DNA of 55,150 nucleotides from an uncultured Prevotellaceae bacterium (GTDB lineage Bacteria; Bacteroidota; Bacteroidia; Bacteroidales; Bacteroidaceae): positions 1 through 55,150 of the forward strand of contig CADACW010000001.1 of assembly GCA_902786565.1 (NCBI GenBank). Reading direction: 5' to 3'. A program made the position numbers and the translations under genes. Under the pieces are notes generated by a model that saw only the letters and a list, made by a program, of their open reading frames with translations, made no database searches and was not told the DNA's origin. Shown in pieces: positions 33,515 to 42,932 of this stretch. Each line of letters opens with the position of its first letter. Position 1 is the first letter of the stretch.

Positions 33515-34741
33515 TCAGGGAATCAGCAGCGAGCTGTCGCCGTAGCTCAGGAAACGGAAATCGTGACTGAGCGCATAGTCGTAGATGGTGTGCCAATCGC
33601 CGTGGACAAAGGCGCTGACCAGCAGGAGGAGCGTGGACTGCGGCTGATGGAAATTGGTGACGAGCATACGCACAATCTTGTAGTCATAGCCCGGAGCAAT
33701 GATGATTTGCGTGCTGCCGTGGAAGACGTCCAGCTGATTGCGGTCGAGCCACTCCAGAATATTGCCGATGGCCTGTTCCACCGTAATGGTTCCTGTCTGC
33801 GAATACGGCTCCCACTGGTCTATGTGCAACTGCTCCGGCTGGCTGTCGAGGGCCGACTGCAGCCGCAGCCCCACGTAGTAGAGGCTCTCCAGGGTGCGCA
33901 CGCTGGTGGTGCCCACGGCAATGGCCTGACAGTTGTGGCGCAACAGCTTCTCGAGCGTCTGGCGACGTACTGCAAAATACTCTGTGTGCATCTCGTGTTC
34001 GCCAATTTCCTCGCTCTTGACCGGCTTGAATGTGCCTGCGCCAACGTGCAGGGTCAGTTCCTCACGGTCGATGCCCTTCTCGTCCAGAGCCTTCAGCACT
34101 TCGGAGGTGAAGTGCAGTCCTGCCGTAGGCGCAGCCACACTCCCCTTGATTTTCGAATAGACCGTCTGGTAGGTCTGCTTGTCGCTCTCCTCGCTCTTGC
34201 GGTTCAGGTATGGCGGGATGGGCAGTTCGCCGATGGCGTCAATCACCTCGGCGAATGAGGGAACATGGTCTGGCGAAGCCGATTCCCAATCAAAGTCAAT
34301 GCGATAGCTCGTGCCGTGCTGCGGCCCGCGCTCCGCCTTGATGGTGAACTGCGAACCGCCAACAGCAAACTGGCCACACAGCGCCCCCTCCTTCCATTTC
34401 TTCAGATTGCCCACCAGGCAGTACCAGGAGCAGTGCCCCCGCGCCTGAAACATCTGCTCGTAGTCCGCTGGCAGGGCGGGCTCCAGCAGGAAAATTTCAA
34501 TCAGCGCCCCTGTCTCCTTGCGGAAGTGCAGGCGCGCCTGGATGACGCGAGTGTTGTTGAAGACCATCAGCTCCCCCGCCGGCAGATAGTCGGGCAGATG
34601 GCAGAAGCGGTCCTCCCCCACCCTGCCCTGGTTGTAGACCAGCAGTTTCGACTGGTCGCGCTGTGCCAATGGAAACTTGGCTATCCGCTCGTCGGGCAGC
34701 TCATAGTTGTAGTCACTTATCCGTATGTGTTGTGTGTCCAT
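33515..34741 (-). CDS. queA: S-adenosylmethionine:tRNA ribosyltransferase-isomerase
   Basis: QueA transfers and rearranges the ribosyl part of SAM onto preQ1 in tRNA to make epoxyqueuosine. The 408-residue protein has the family start ISDYNYELPDERIAKFPLAQRD, VFNNTRVIQARL, SVAAPTAGLHFT (active site) and LHVGAGTFKPV. The length is at the upper end for the family. It starts 12 bp after the stop of a 57-codon membrane gene. It converges with GH2, whose stop lies 7 bp away. Confidence 0.96.
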   Translation of the reverse strand: MDTQHIRISDYNYELPDERIAKFPLAQRDQSKLLVYNQGRVGEDRFCHLPDYLPAGELMVFNNTRVIQARLHFRKETGALIEIFLLEPALPADYEQMFQARGHCSWYCLVGNLKKWKEGALCGQFAVGGSQFTIKAERGPQHGTSYRIDFDWESASPDHVPSFAEVIDAIGELPIPPYLNRKSEESDKQTYQTVYSKIKGSVAAPTAGLHFTSEVLKALDEKGIDREELTLHVGAGTFKPVKSEEIGEHEMHTEYFAVRRQTLEKLLRHNCQAIAVGTTSVRTLESLYYVGLRLQSALDSQPEQLHIDQWEPYSQTGTITVEQAIGNILEWLDRNQLDVFHGSTQIIIAPGYDYKIVRMLVTNFHQPQSTLLLLVSAFVHGDWHTIYDYALSHDFRFLSYGDSSLLIP

Positions 34742-34753
34742 ATTGTCTTATTG

Positions 34754-34927
34754 TTAATATCGGCTATCCCGCTTCAGGCCCCACACATAGACCACAATGC
34801 CTGCAATGATGAGGCAGAGGGGGATGGTGAGCAGCGCGTTTACCACGGTGAAATGGAGGAAATGCTGCACTGCGAGTGCCATCACCCCAACCAGTATGAG
34901 ACCTATTCCTATATACTTACGTACCAT
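34754..34927 (-). CDS. 57-residue membrane protein upstream of queA
   Basis: A short ORF starting MVRKYIGIGLILVGVMALAV and ending VWGLKRDSRY. Two hydrophobic helices (about 5-20 and 30-50) flanked by basic residues suggest a small inner membrane protein with both ends inside. It lies 12 bp before queA on the same strand. I recognise no family. Coding character is supported by sensible helix lengths and charged ends, but it remains a prediction. Confidence 0.6.
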   Translation of the reverse strand: MVRKYIGIGLILVGVMALAVQHFLHFTVVNALLTIPLCLIIAGIVVYVWGLKRDSRY

Positions 34928-35005
34928 TTCATACTATGCCTGGAAAACAAAAAAGAGAAATCTGCTGCCGCAAATCCCCTTCACCAGACGTTGAATTAAA
35001 ATTTG

Positions 35006-35078
35006 AGCGGAATACGGGACTCGAACCCGCGACCCTCGGCTTGGGAAGCCAATGCTCTACCAACTGAGCTAATTCCGC
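35006..35078 (-). tRNA. tRNA-Gly (anticodon CCC)
   Basis: A 73-nt cloverleaf: acceptor GCGGAAT/ATTCCGC, D-arm AGCTCAGTTGGTAGAGC, anticodon loop TTCCCAA in a TTGGC/GCCGA stem, T-arm GGTTCGAGTCC. No CCA encoded. Confidence 0.95.
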
Positions 35079-35122
35079 CTTTTCAGAAATAAAGGAAGAA
35101 CGCTATTGCCCTTCCCCCTCTG

Positions 35123-35195
<73 letters not shown>

Positions 35196-35206
35196 TTTTG
35201 CGGGTG

Positions 35207-35214
35207 CAAAGGTA
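35207..35214 (-). promoter_or_regulatory. -7 promoter element TACCTTTG
   Basis: TAnnTTTG match 11 bp before the tRNA-Thr gene, driving tRNA-Thr and tRNA-Gly. Confidence 0.75.
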
Positions 35215-35287
35215 CATATATTTTTTGTTTTCGGCAAATTTCTTCCTTACTTTTTTAGGAGGTCATTCTGTTTTTTTACGTTTTTTG

Positions 35288-37405
35288 TCATTTCACCTCT
35301 TCCCATCTGAGCACAGCACCGTTGCGGCGGGCCGGATCGGCACCCTTGAAGTCCATTGAGTAGGGGCTGCCGGTGGTGGGGCTCTTGCCTATGTAGCGGT
35401 GGTTTCTGAGCGAGAAGAGCATAAAGTCGCGGTCCAGATAGTCCTGCCAAAGGAACACTTCGGCCTCGTCGGCATTGGTGGTGAAGCGCACGTCGCCAGG
35501 CAGACCCTCGCCAAAGACCTTCACGTAGCGGCCATCGACGCACTTCAGCGACACCTTGCCCTGACCGCGGTCTATGAGTTGGAACTGCGTGCGTGGACTT
35601 TTGTCGTCGGCACGGGTGTCGTAGAGCAGGCCGTGCGGGTCGCAGACGGCAGGCCGGCCATTGGCCTTGTTGATGATGCGGAAGGTCTGGCCATAGGGGA
35701 TGTTCTGTGAGCGGTCGGCACAAGGCTCCTCAACGGTGAAGTTGTCGAACTCGGCATAGCCTCCTTTCTGGCCCTTCGTGTTGAAGGCGAAGAGGGCATG
35801 GCGTGAGCCTTGGAAGGTGATGAGCTGGTATGAGAGTGGCATCTCCTGGCCAAGGGGCAGGAATGTCTGGCCGTCGGTGCTGTAGGCATACTGCATCTTG
35901 TCGTTGTCGTAGTCGCCGATGCAGCGCAGCCAGATTTTCCCCCCTTGTGCACCTACGGGCACTACTGCTGGTGCCTGCGTGGGGTCGGCATTATACTGGC
36001 TGAACTGACGCAGGACGAGCATTTTGGTATTGTCGTCCTTCATGACGCCAATCCACGAGCAGGGCACGTTGATGTTGCCCAGGCCGCAGACGTCACCGTC
36101 CTTCATGCCTTTGGTGAAAAGTTCGACGGTGGCGACCGACTTCGGTCCGATGACGCGCTGGGTCAGCGTGTTGCGGGCCCACATCAGCTGTTCGGCGGGC
36201 TGCGACTGGATGCGCAGACGGCCATTCTTCAGGCTCCACATCTTGTCGTCGGGGTTGTGGTTCCACTGCCAAATGCGTCCCAGCTGCTTGCCGTCGAAGT
36301 TCTCGTTGCGGTCGTAGGGGGCGTGCATTGTGGTCTCTTTGGCCGCGTTGGCACCATAGCCGGGCTTGAACCACGTGCGGGGTGCACGGCCCAGATTGCC
36401 CTCCAGGCCTACCATTGGCCAGCCGTCGACCCACGTCATGGGCATCAGGCAGACGGTGCGGCCGATGGAGTGGAAATCCTGCATGAAGAGTGCCCACCAC
36501 GAGCCGTCGTTGAACTGCACGATGCCGCCCTGATGGGCATTGGTGCAGGCCGTGGCATCCTTGTCGACGGGGCCAAGTCCGAACTTGGTGCCATCCTGAC
36601 CGATGCGGTACTTCTCGCCCCGCGGCACCTGTGTCAGCGAGGCGGCGTGGTAGCCGTAGGTCTCATCGGCGGTGATGACGCGGGTCTCGTAGGGGCCCCA
36701 GATGCTCTTCGAGCGGGAGCAGAGCGTGCGTCCGTTGGGCCTGTAGTCGGTCGAGATGAGGTAGTACATACCGTTGACCTTGTACATGTGATGGCCCTCG
36801 CCCACCCCGTTGCCTTCAGGTATGATGACGCGCTCGGTGCCCTCCACGGGGCCGCTCATGTCGGGCTTCAGCTCGGTGCACTTCACCGTGCCGTAGCCGT
36901 GGATGGCATACACCTTGCCGTCGTCGTCGAAGAGCACGCCCAGGTCGTAGATGTTGCCCTTCATGTTATGATGCTGCCACGGCCCCTTGATGTCCTTGGC
37001 CGTATAGCACTGCAAGCCCTTGCCGTTGACATTTGAGAACACATAAAACTGGCCGTTGGCATAGCGTATGCAGGGCGCCCAGATGCCCTGGCCGTAGATT
37101 TCCTTGTGGTCCTTGAGCGAAAACGCCGGGTCGTCGAAGTCGAAACGGTCGAAGCAATAACTGATGTTCTCCCAGTTCACCAGGTCTTTCGAGTGCAGGA
37201 TGACCAGTCCCGGCACGGCGTGCATGGTGGTGCCGGCCAGATAGTAGTCGTCGCCCACGCGGAGGATGTCGGGGTCGCTGAACTCATCGTAGAACAAGGG
37301 ATTGGTAAACGTGCCATTGCCGTTGTCGGCAGTCCACGACTGCGCCCCGGCCTCCAGCCAGCAGGCCAGACAGACGGCACAGGTCAGAAAGAGCTGTCTC
37401 ATCAT
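35288..37405 (-). CDS. glycoside hydrolase family 43 with C-terminal sandwich domains
   Basis: A 705-residue exported enzyme (signal peptide about 1-21). The GH43 propeller shows all three catalytic acids: Asp in DEFSDPDIL, Asp in YDLGVLFDDDGKVY, and Glu in GVGEGHHMYK. Residues about 370-560 form a concanavalin-like GH43 C-terminal domain (NENFDGKQLGRIWQWNHNPD opens it), followed by a small beta-trefoil or fascin-like module (about 570-705). Probably a xylosidase/arabinofuranosidase acting on xylan or arabinan. It starts 22 bp after glmS and may be read through from it. Confidence 0.9.
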   Translation of the reverse strand: MMRQLFLTCAVCLACWLEAGAQSWTADNGNGTFTNPLFYDEFSDPDILRVGDDYYLAGTTMHAVPGLVILHSKDLVNWENISYCFDRFDFDDPAFSLKDHKEIYGQGIWAPCIRYANGQFYVFSNVNGKGLQCYTAKDIKGPWQHHNMKGNIYDLGVLFDDDGKVYAIHGYGTVKCTELKPDMSGPVEGTERVIIPEGNGVGEGHHMYKVNGMYYLISTDYRPNGRTLCSRSKSIWGPYETRVITADETYGYHAASLTQVPRGEKYRIGQDGTKFGLGPVDKDATACTNAHQGGIVQFNDGSWWALFMQDFHSIGRTVCLMPMTWVDGWPMVGLEGNLGRAPRTWFKPGYGANAAKETTMHAPYDRNENFDGKQLGRIWQWNHNPDDKMWSLKNGRLRIQSQPAEQLMWARNTLTQRVIGPKSVATVELFTKGMKDGDVCGLGNINVPCSWIGVMKDDNTKMLVLRQFSQYNADPTQAPAVVPVGAQGGKIWLRCIGDYDNDKMQYAYSTDGQTFLPLGQEMPLSYQLITFQGSRHALFAFNTKGQKGGYAEFDNFTVEEPCADRSQNIPYGQTFRIINKANGRPAVCDPHGLLYDTRADDKSPRTQFQLIDRGQGKVSLKCVDGRYVKVFGEGLPGDVRFTTNADEAEVFLWQDYLDRDFMLFSLRNHRYIGKSPTTGSPYSMDFKGADPARRNGAVLRWEEVK

Positions 37406-37427
37406 ATCAACGTTTTGATTTTTGGGT

Positions 37428-39272
37428 TTATTCTACTGTCACTGATTTAGCCAGGTTGCGGGGCTGGTCTACATTCTTGCCCTTGCAGACGGCCACGTGG
37501 TAGGCCAGCAACTGCAGGGGGATGGTGGCCACCAGGGGCTCCAGGCACTCCATGACCTCTGGCAGCTCGATGACCTCGTCGGCAATCTTCGCGATGTTGT
37601 CGTCGCCCTGCGTCACCAGCGCGATGACGCGCCCCTGTCGGGCCTTTATCTCCTGGATGTTCGAGAGCACCTTCTCGTACATGGCATTGTGGGTGGCGAT
37701 GACCACCACGGGCATGTCGCTGTCGATGAGGGCGATGGGGCCATGCTTCATCTCTGCTGCCGGATAGCCCTCGGCGTGTATGTAGCTGATTTCCTTCAGT
37801 TTCAGCGCGCCCTCAAGTGCCACGGGATAGCTGAACCCGCGCCCCAGATAGAGGAAATTGTGGGCATAGGTGAAGGTGCGGGCCAGGTCGGCCACCTTCG
37901 GGTTGGTCTTCAGCACCTCCTCGATTTTTCCGGGTATCTCGTTCAGACCTCTCACTATTTTCAGATAGTCGCTGCGGTCTATGGTGCCCTTTGCCTCGGC
38001 CAGCGCCAGGGCGAACATGGTGAGCACGGTGACCTGCCCTGTGAACGCCTTGGTCGACGCCACGCCAATCTCGGGGCCTACGTGGATATAGGTACCGGTG
38101 TCGGTGGCACGTGGTATGCTGGAGCCGATGGCGTTGCAGATGCCGTAGATGAAAGCCCCCTTCTCCTTGGCCAGCTGCACGGCAGCCAGCGTGTCGGCGG
38201 TCTCGCCGCTCTGCGAGATGGCTATGACCACGTCGTCCTCGCCTACCACGGGGTTGCGGTAGCGGAACTCTGAGGCATACTCCACCTCTACGGGTATGCG
38301 GCATAGGGTCTCGATGGTCTGCTTGCCTATGAGTCCGGCGTGCCAGCTGGTGCCGCAGGCCACGATGACCACGCGCTTGGCACTGAGCAGCTGGCGGCGA
38401 TAGTCAATCAGTGCCGAGAGCGTCACGTGGTCGCCCTCCACATTGATGCGGCCACGCATGCAGTTGGTCAGGCACTCCGGCTGCTCGAATATCTCCTTGA
38501 GCATAAAGTGGGGGTAGCCGCCTTTCTCAATCTGGCCCAGGTCAATGTCGACGGTCTTCACCTCCAGGGCCTGCTCTTCGTTGAGGATGCTCACCACCTT
38601 CAGTTCCTCGCCAAGCCGCATCACGGCGATGTTGCCGTCCTCCAGATAGACCACCTTGTCGGTGTACTCGATGATGGGGCTGGCATCGGAGCCGAGGAAG
38701 AACTCGCCCTCGCCTATGCCCACCACCAGGGGGCTCTGCTTGCGGGCGGCAATGATTTGCGTGGGGTCGCGCCTGTCGAGGATGGCGATGGCATAGGCGC
38801 CAAACACCTGATGGAGGGCCACCTGAACGGCGGTCAGCAGGTCCAGGCTCTTGCGCTCCATGATATATTCCACCAGCTGTACCAGCACCTCGGTGTCGGT
38901 GTCGCTCTGGAAGGTCACGCCCTTGGCCTGCAGGTTTTTCTTGATGTCGGCATAGTTTTCGATAATGCCATTGTGTATGATGGCCAGATTCTTCGATGTC
39001 GAGTAGTGGGGGTGCGCATTGCGGCTCGACGGTTCACCGTGGGTGGCCCACCGTGTGTGGGCAATGCCCACTGAGCCGCTCACGTCCTTGTCGGCGCAAA
39101 ACTCCACCAGATTGTCCACTTTGCCTTTCGTCTTGTAGACGTTCAGACTGTCATCACCATTGATGAGTGCCACGCCGGCGCTGTCGTAGCCTCTGTACTC
39201 CAGCCTGCGCAGTCCTTTGATGAGAATGGGAAACGCCTCGCGTTTGCCCAGATAACCTACTATTCCGCACAT
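37428..39272 (-). CDS. glmS: glutamine-fructose-6-phosphate aminotransferase
   Basis: GlmS makes glucosamine 6-phosphate from fructose 6-phosphate and glutamine, the first step to peptidoglycan and LPS amino sugars. The 614-residue protein begins MCGIVGYLG (Cys2 is the glutaminase nucleophile), has THGEPSSRNAHPH in the glutaminase domain, two SIS domains (ISQSGETADT; VASTKAFTGQ) and ends PRNLAKSVTVE. Normal length. No glmS ribozyme is recognisable upstream; the 101-bp leader holds an 11-bp hairpin at 39320-39354 instead. Confidence 0.97.
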   Translation of the reverse strand: MCGIVGYLGKREAFPILIKGLRRLEYRGYDSAGVALINGDDSLNVYKTKGKVDNLVEFCADKDVSGSVGIAHTRWATHGEPSSRNAHPHYSTSKNLAIIHNGIIENYADIKKNLQAKGVTFQSDTDTEVLVQLVEYIMERKSLDLLTAVQVALHQVFGAYAIAILDRRDPTQIIAARKQSPLVVGIGEGEFFLGSDASPIIEYTDKVVYLEDGNIAVMRLGEELKVVSILNEEQALEVKTVDIDLGQIEKGGYPHFMLKEIFEQPECLTNCMRGRINVEGDHVTLSALIDYRRQLLSAKRVVIVACGTSWHAGLIGKQTIETLCRIPVEVEYASEFRYRNPVVGEDDVVIAISQSGETADTLAAVQLAKEKGAFIYGICNAIGSSIPRATDTGTYIHVGPEIGVASTKAFTGQVTVLTMFALALAEAKGTIDRSDYLKIVRGLNEIPGKIEEVLKTNPKVADLARTFTYAHNFLYLGRGFSYPVALEGALKLKEISYIHAEGYPAAEMKHGPIALIDSDMPVVVIATHNAMYEKVLSNIQEIKARQGRVIALVTQGDDNIAKIADEVIELPEVMECLEPLVATIPLQLLAYHVAVCKGKNVDQPRNLAKSVTVE

Positions 39273-39319
39273 AATGATAAAAGTGTTTGTGTTTGTGTGT
39301 GTATGCTTTAAGGAGCAAG

Positions 39320-39354
39320 AAGGAGTTAGACAGACATACGCTTTCTAACTCCTT
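39320..39354 (-). promoter_or_regulatory. hairpin between the export lipoprotein gene and glmS
   Basis: AAGGAGTTAGA pairs perfectly with TCTAACTCCTT across a 13-nt loop. No T-run follows on either strand, so it is a weak terminator at best, or a leader structure of glmS. Confidence 0.4.
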
Positions 39355-39373
39355 CCCACTCCTTTCTGTTGTC

Positions 39374-40168
39374 TTATTTCAAGATGTTGTAGAGCAGCGA
39401 CGTGAGCGAAATCAGGATGCTCGTGGCCGAGAACCAGAGGGTGGTCATGCTACCCACGCTGGAGTTCTGTGCCTTCACCTTGTTGGGGGTGACGTAGATG
39501 ACGTCGTTCTGCTGCAGATAGTAATAGGGCGAGTTGATGATGTTGGCATCGGTCAGGTCGAAGAAGTGTACTGACTTCTGTCCGGTGCTGTCCTCGCGAA
39601 TGAGTTGCACGTTGGTGCGCTGTCCCCAGATGGTCAGGTCGCCAGCCTGCGCCAGGGCCTCAAGGATGGTGATCTTCTCGCGTGAGACGTTGAACGTTCC
39701 GGGGCGTGCCACTTCGCCGATGACCGAAATCTGATAGCCCGGCATGCGCACAGTGACGATGGGCTTCTCCTCCGTGGCCATATAGGGCCTGATGCGCTCC
39801 TGGATCATCGTCTCAGCCTGCGACTTGGTGAGGCCTCCCACATGCAGCTTGCCCACGATGGGGAAGTTGATGTTGCCCTCGTTGTCCACCAGATAGGCTT
39901 GCAGCATGGCCTGCGAATAGGTGCTGCGGCTGTTCACGGTGTAGGGCGTGGGGACAGTCAGGTTGAAAGGCACGGCAGCCTCGTCGGTGGTGGTGCTCAC
40001 GGTGATGGTGAGCTGGTCTTTGGGCATGATGCGTGCATCGTACAGATACTGCGACTTCGACAGGTCGACCGATGCTGAATTTTGGAAATAGGGCACGTCT
40101 TTCTGGCTGCCACAGCTGGCCAGCATCACGAGTGCAAACAGGGGAAACAAAATTTTTTTGTAACTCAT
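39374..40168 (-). CDS. polysaccharide export outer membrane lipoprotein (Wza/Poly_export type)
   Basis: A 264-residue lipoprotein (lipobox LASC, Cys19) of the Wza family that forms the outer-membrane exit for capsule or exopolysaccharide. It has a Poly_export domain (YLYDARIMPKDQLTITVS, near 45) and SLBB-type repeats (GKLHVGGLTKSQAETMI; ISVIGEVARPGTFNV), and ends in a hydrophobic helix. No tyrosine kinase or glycosyltransferase genes are nearby. The start at 40168 follows a TAAATTTG promoter and excludes the upstream in-frame ATG. Confidence 0.92.
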   Translation of the reverse strand: MSYKKILFPLFALVMLASCGSQKDVPYFQNSASVDLSKSQYLYDARIMPKDQLTITVSTTTDEAAVPFNLTVPTPYTVNSRSTYSQAMLQAYLVDNEGNINFPIVGKLHVGGLTKSQAETMIQERIRPYMATEEKPIVTVRMPGYQISVIGEVARPGTFNVSREKITILEALAQAGDLTIWGQRTNVQLIREDSTGQKSVHFFDLTDANIINSPYYYLQQNDVIYVTPNKVKAQNSSVGSMTTLWFSATSILISLTSLLYNILK

Positions 40169-40197
40169 TTCTTTTCGTGTATTGATTATTTTCGGTG

Positions 40198-40205
40198 CAA
40201 ATTTA
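40198..40205 (-). promoter_or_regulatory. -7 promoter element TAAATTTG
   Basis: TAnnTTTG match 29 bp before the export lipoprotein start. Confidence 0.65.
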
Positions 40206-40282
40206 CTATTTATTTTTGAGATACACAAATAAACTTTAAAAAAATTGACGATTGACGGCAAAACGTTGAGCCGGGCCGAATG

Positions 40283-42598
40283 TTACCACAGTTCTTCGGG
40301 CAGGTTTTCAGGCTCCTCCTCTTCCTGCGGCTGGGCCTTCGGGGGCAGCTGCTTCAGCTTGCCTTCGGCGTCGAACATGCCATAGGTGGTACGTAGCACC
40401 AAGAACTCGGTCCGACGGTTCAGCTGGTGGCAAATTTCCTGTTTCTCCTCGTCGTTCAGGGCGTTGATGTAGTCTTCGCTGAGCACGTCGTCGGCCTTCA
40501 GCCAGTCATATCTCTCCGTCAGGCGGCGCTTCACGGTCTTCGGCTTGCCCTCGCCATAGCCCTTGGGGGTGAGACGGTCGGCAGCAATGCCGTGGGCAAT
40601 GAGGTAGGCCACGACGCTCTCCGCTCTGCGCTGCGACAGGCGCTCGTTGTATTCGGCCGATCCGCGGCAGTCGGTGTGGGCGCTCAGTTCTATGGTCACG
40701 TTGGGGTTCTCGTTCAGCAGGTCCACCAGCTTGTCCAGGGCCTCGGCGCTCTCCGGGCGGAGTGTGGCTTTGTCGAAGTCGTAGAAGATGTTCTCGATGA
40801 GCACGGGGGCGGAGATGTTGGCCAGGGGGAACTGCAGGGTGTACTCCTGGCTCTCCAGCACAGGCTCCACGCGCAGTTCCTCCTTGTGGTTGAGGAATCC
40901 CTTGCAGGTGCCGAGGAACACATAGCTCACGCCGGGTTTGATTTCCTGTTCGAAGGAGCCATCGCCCTTGACGTTCAGCTTCAGGTTGGTGCCGTCGTTG
41001 CCCACCATGTACACCTGGCCGCTGGGCAGCTCGTAGCCGTCCTGCTCGTAGACCCATCCCTTGACGGTCTGCACCACCTCGTGCTTCTCGAACGAGAAGA
41101 TGTGGTCCCATCCGCGGGCGTCGCCGCGGTTGCTGGAGAAGTAGCCGCGGTTGTGCAGCCCCTCGAAGGTCATTCCGAAGTCGTCGGCGGCCGAGTTGAG
41201 CGGCCATCCGGGATGCTCCAGCTCGTAGCTGGCGGTGACGGTCTGCGTGGCGGTGTCGGTGTGCTCCACCGGCTTGGCTATGAAGATGTCCAGACCGCCG
41301 AAGCCGGGATGGCCGTCGCTGGAGAAGTAAAGGTCGCCGTTGGGCCGGAAGGTGGGGAACATCTCGTTGCCCGGTGTGTTGACGGGCTCGCCCAGGTTCT
41401 CCAGCCCCACGAGGTCCTTGCCGGTCATCTCGATGCGCCAGACGTCGTAGCCGCCCAGTCCGCCCGGCATGTCGCTGACGAAGTAGAGCCACTGGCCGTC
41501 GGGCGAGACGGCGGGGTGGGCAAAGGTGGACAGGGTGTCGCGGGTGATTTCCTGCACGGTGGCCTTGCCCCACGAGGCGTCGCTGCGCTGGCTGGTGGCT
41601 ATCTGGGCATAGCGCGGATAGCTGGGGTCGGTCTTGCAGACGGTCAGATACATGGTCTTGCCGTCGGGGGTGAATGCGCAGGCGCCCTCGTCCTCCTCGC
41701 TGTTCAGGTCGCTCTCTATGGCTTCCGGCTTTGACCATTTGCCCTTGTCGTCCTTCTGCGAGAAGAAGATGTCGGCGTTCTTGGTGCCGGTGATGCCGCT
41801 CAGTTCGTCGCCCTTGGCCTGGTTGCGCGTCGACGAGAAGAAGAGCTGGTCGCTGTCGTCGCCGCAGAGCATGGGCGAGTATTCGGAGCGGCGCGAGTTG
41901 AAGAGTTCCTGCTTCTTCACGGTATAGCCGCTGAATTCGGCCTCCTCCTTCCACTTGGGTGCCTGGCGGGCCGACTCCAGGCCCACCTTGACCAGCCGCA
42001 TGTCGGGCGAGAGGTGCTTCGGCAGCGAGTCTTTCGCGGCCTTCTCGGCCTCCTTCTCGGCTTCTCTCTCAGCCTTTTCGGCAGCTTTCTCGGCCTCCTT
42101 TTCGGCCTTCAGGGCCTCTTTCTCAGCCCTTTTGGCGCTTTTCTTGCTGCTGGTGCGGCGCTTTTTCCTCACCGTCTTCTTCTGTTGCTTCTCGGCGGCG
42201 GGTGCCTCTTGCAGCACCAGTGTGCCGTCGAGCAGGCTGCTGAACATCTGTTCGGCTTCTTTATAGTTGCCGCTCTTCAGCTGCAACTGTCCCAGATAGA
42301 ACACGGCCATCGAGTCGGCCTGCTTGTAGCGCACGGCATTGTTGTAGGCTGCCACCGCCCGCTGTGTCTGGTTGATACGGCGGTAGCAGTCGGCCATCTT
42401 CAGTGCCCTCTGCCCGCGCAGGGGCCTGTCTTTGGCCCTGGTCTGCGAATAGGCTTTCTTATACTGGTTGGCAGCGTCATAATATTCACCAAGGGCGAAA
42501 AATTTGTCGCCCTTCTTCATGGCCGTCTCCGCCCCGCAGGCGGAAAGCATCAGCACGGCCCCTACTATATATAATATGGTGTAGCAATAATTGCGCAT
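40283..42598 (-). CDS. PorE-like OmpA/PD40/TPR lipoprotein of the type IX secretion system
   Basis: A 771-residue lipoprotein (lipobox LSAC, Cys21). Order of parts: TPR helices (about 30-125), a Lys/Glu/Ala-rich charged stretch (about 145-195), a six-bladed PD40 propeller (about 230-480; FFSSTRN, YFSSDGHPGFGGLDIF), a carboxypeptidase-regulatory-like sandwich (about 500-580), and an OmpA peptidoglycan-binding domain with LSAHTDCRGSAEYNERLSQRRAESV (about 620-660). This layout matches PorE (PG1058), which anchors the secretion machine to peptidoglycan. The C terminus is acidic. The charged insertion is longer than I expect for the family. Confidence 0.85.
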   Translation of the reverse strand: MRNYCYTILYIVGAVLMLSACGAETAMKKGDKFFALGEYYDAANQYKKAYSQTRAKDRPLRGQRALKMADCYRRINQTQRAVAAYNNAVRYKQADSMAVFYLGQLQLKSGNYKEAEQMFSSLLDGTLVLQEAPAAEKQQKKTVRKKRRTSSKKSAKRAEKEALKAEKEAEKAAEKAEREAEKEAEKAAKDSLPKHLSPDMRLVKVGLESARQAPKWKEEAEFSGYTVKKQELFNSRRSEYSPMLCGDDSDQLFFSSTRNQAKGDELSGITGTKNADIFFSQKDDKGKWSKPEAIESDLNSEEDEGACAFTPDGKTMYLTVCKTDPSYPRYAQIATSQRSDASWGKATVQEITRDTLSTFAHPAVSPDGQWLYFVSDMPGGLGGYDVWRIEMTGKDLVGLENLGEPVNTPGNEMFPTFRPNGDLYFSSDGHPGFGGLDIFIAKPVEHTDTATQTVTASYELEHPGWPLNSAADDFGMTFEGLHNRGYFSSNRGDARGWDHIFSFEKHEVVQTVKGWVYEQDGYELPSGQVYMVGNDGTNLKLNVKGDGSFEQEIKPGVSYVFLGTCKGFLNHKEELRVEPVLESQEYTLQFPLANISAPVLIENIFYDFDKATLRPESAEALDKLVDLLNENPNVTIELSAHTDCRGSAEYNERLSQRRAESVVAYLIAHGIAADRLTPKGYGEGKPKTVKRRLTERYDWLKADDVLSEDYINALNDEEKQEICHQLNRRTEFLVLRTTYGMFDAEGKLKQLPPKAQPQEEEEPENLPEELW

Positions 42599-42683
42599 AC
42601 CATTATATAACGTCCTGCCCCCCGATTTATTGCATCGACCGCCCGAAGCAAAATAGCGCGGAGGCCGGACATAAAATTAAAAG

Positions 42684-42757
42684 CACGACGTAATTTATCT
42701 GAATTACGACGTAATTTATATAAATTTCGACGTAATTTATCTGAATTACGTCGTAAT
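42684..42757. repeat. 21-bp palindromic tandem repeat CGACGTAATTTAT
   Basis: CGACGTAATTTAT recurs at 42686, 42707 and 42728, then a variant CGTCGTAATTTA at 42749, an exact 21-bp step (two helical turns). Each unit junction, AATTACGACGTAATT, is palindromic, so the array can fold or bind a dimeric protein on one face. Confidence 0.85.
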
Positions 42758-42897
42758 TTAAGTTATTGCTCCGGGCTCCGCCATGTTTTGCTCCGGCCAT
42801 CGCCTGTTTTTTATCGGTGGGCGGGCATATATATGCCTATTGTGACAAATAATCTAAAAATAAATTTGATTTTTTAAGCCAATACTGACTTTTTTTG

Positions 42898-42905
42898 TAC
42901 CTTTG
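42898..42905 (+). promoter_or_regulatory. -7 promoter element TACCTTTG
   Basis: TAnnTTTG match 27 bp before the zinc-ribbon gene; likely also transcribes thrA. Confidence 0.7.
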
Positions 42906-42932
42906 CACCGCAAAAGCAACTGAAACAAGACT

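Larger units (their letters stand above)
42599..42932. other. intergenic region between divergent PorE-like and zinc-ribbon genes
   Basis: Contains a weak TATTTTG element for the minus-strand gene near 42649, the 21-bp palindromic array at 42684, and the TACCTTTG promoter at 42898. No ORF of note. Confidence 0.6.

Noticed and set aside
39320-39354. Rho-independent terminator before glmS
   Set aside because: The stem is good, but no T-run follows on the minus strand, so it is listed as a hairpin only.
39273-39373. glmS ribozyme in the glmS leader
   Set aside because: Only a simple hairpin and a TG-rich low-complexity stretch are visible, with none of the ribozyme's core helices.
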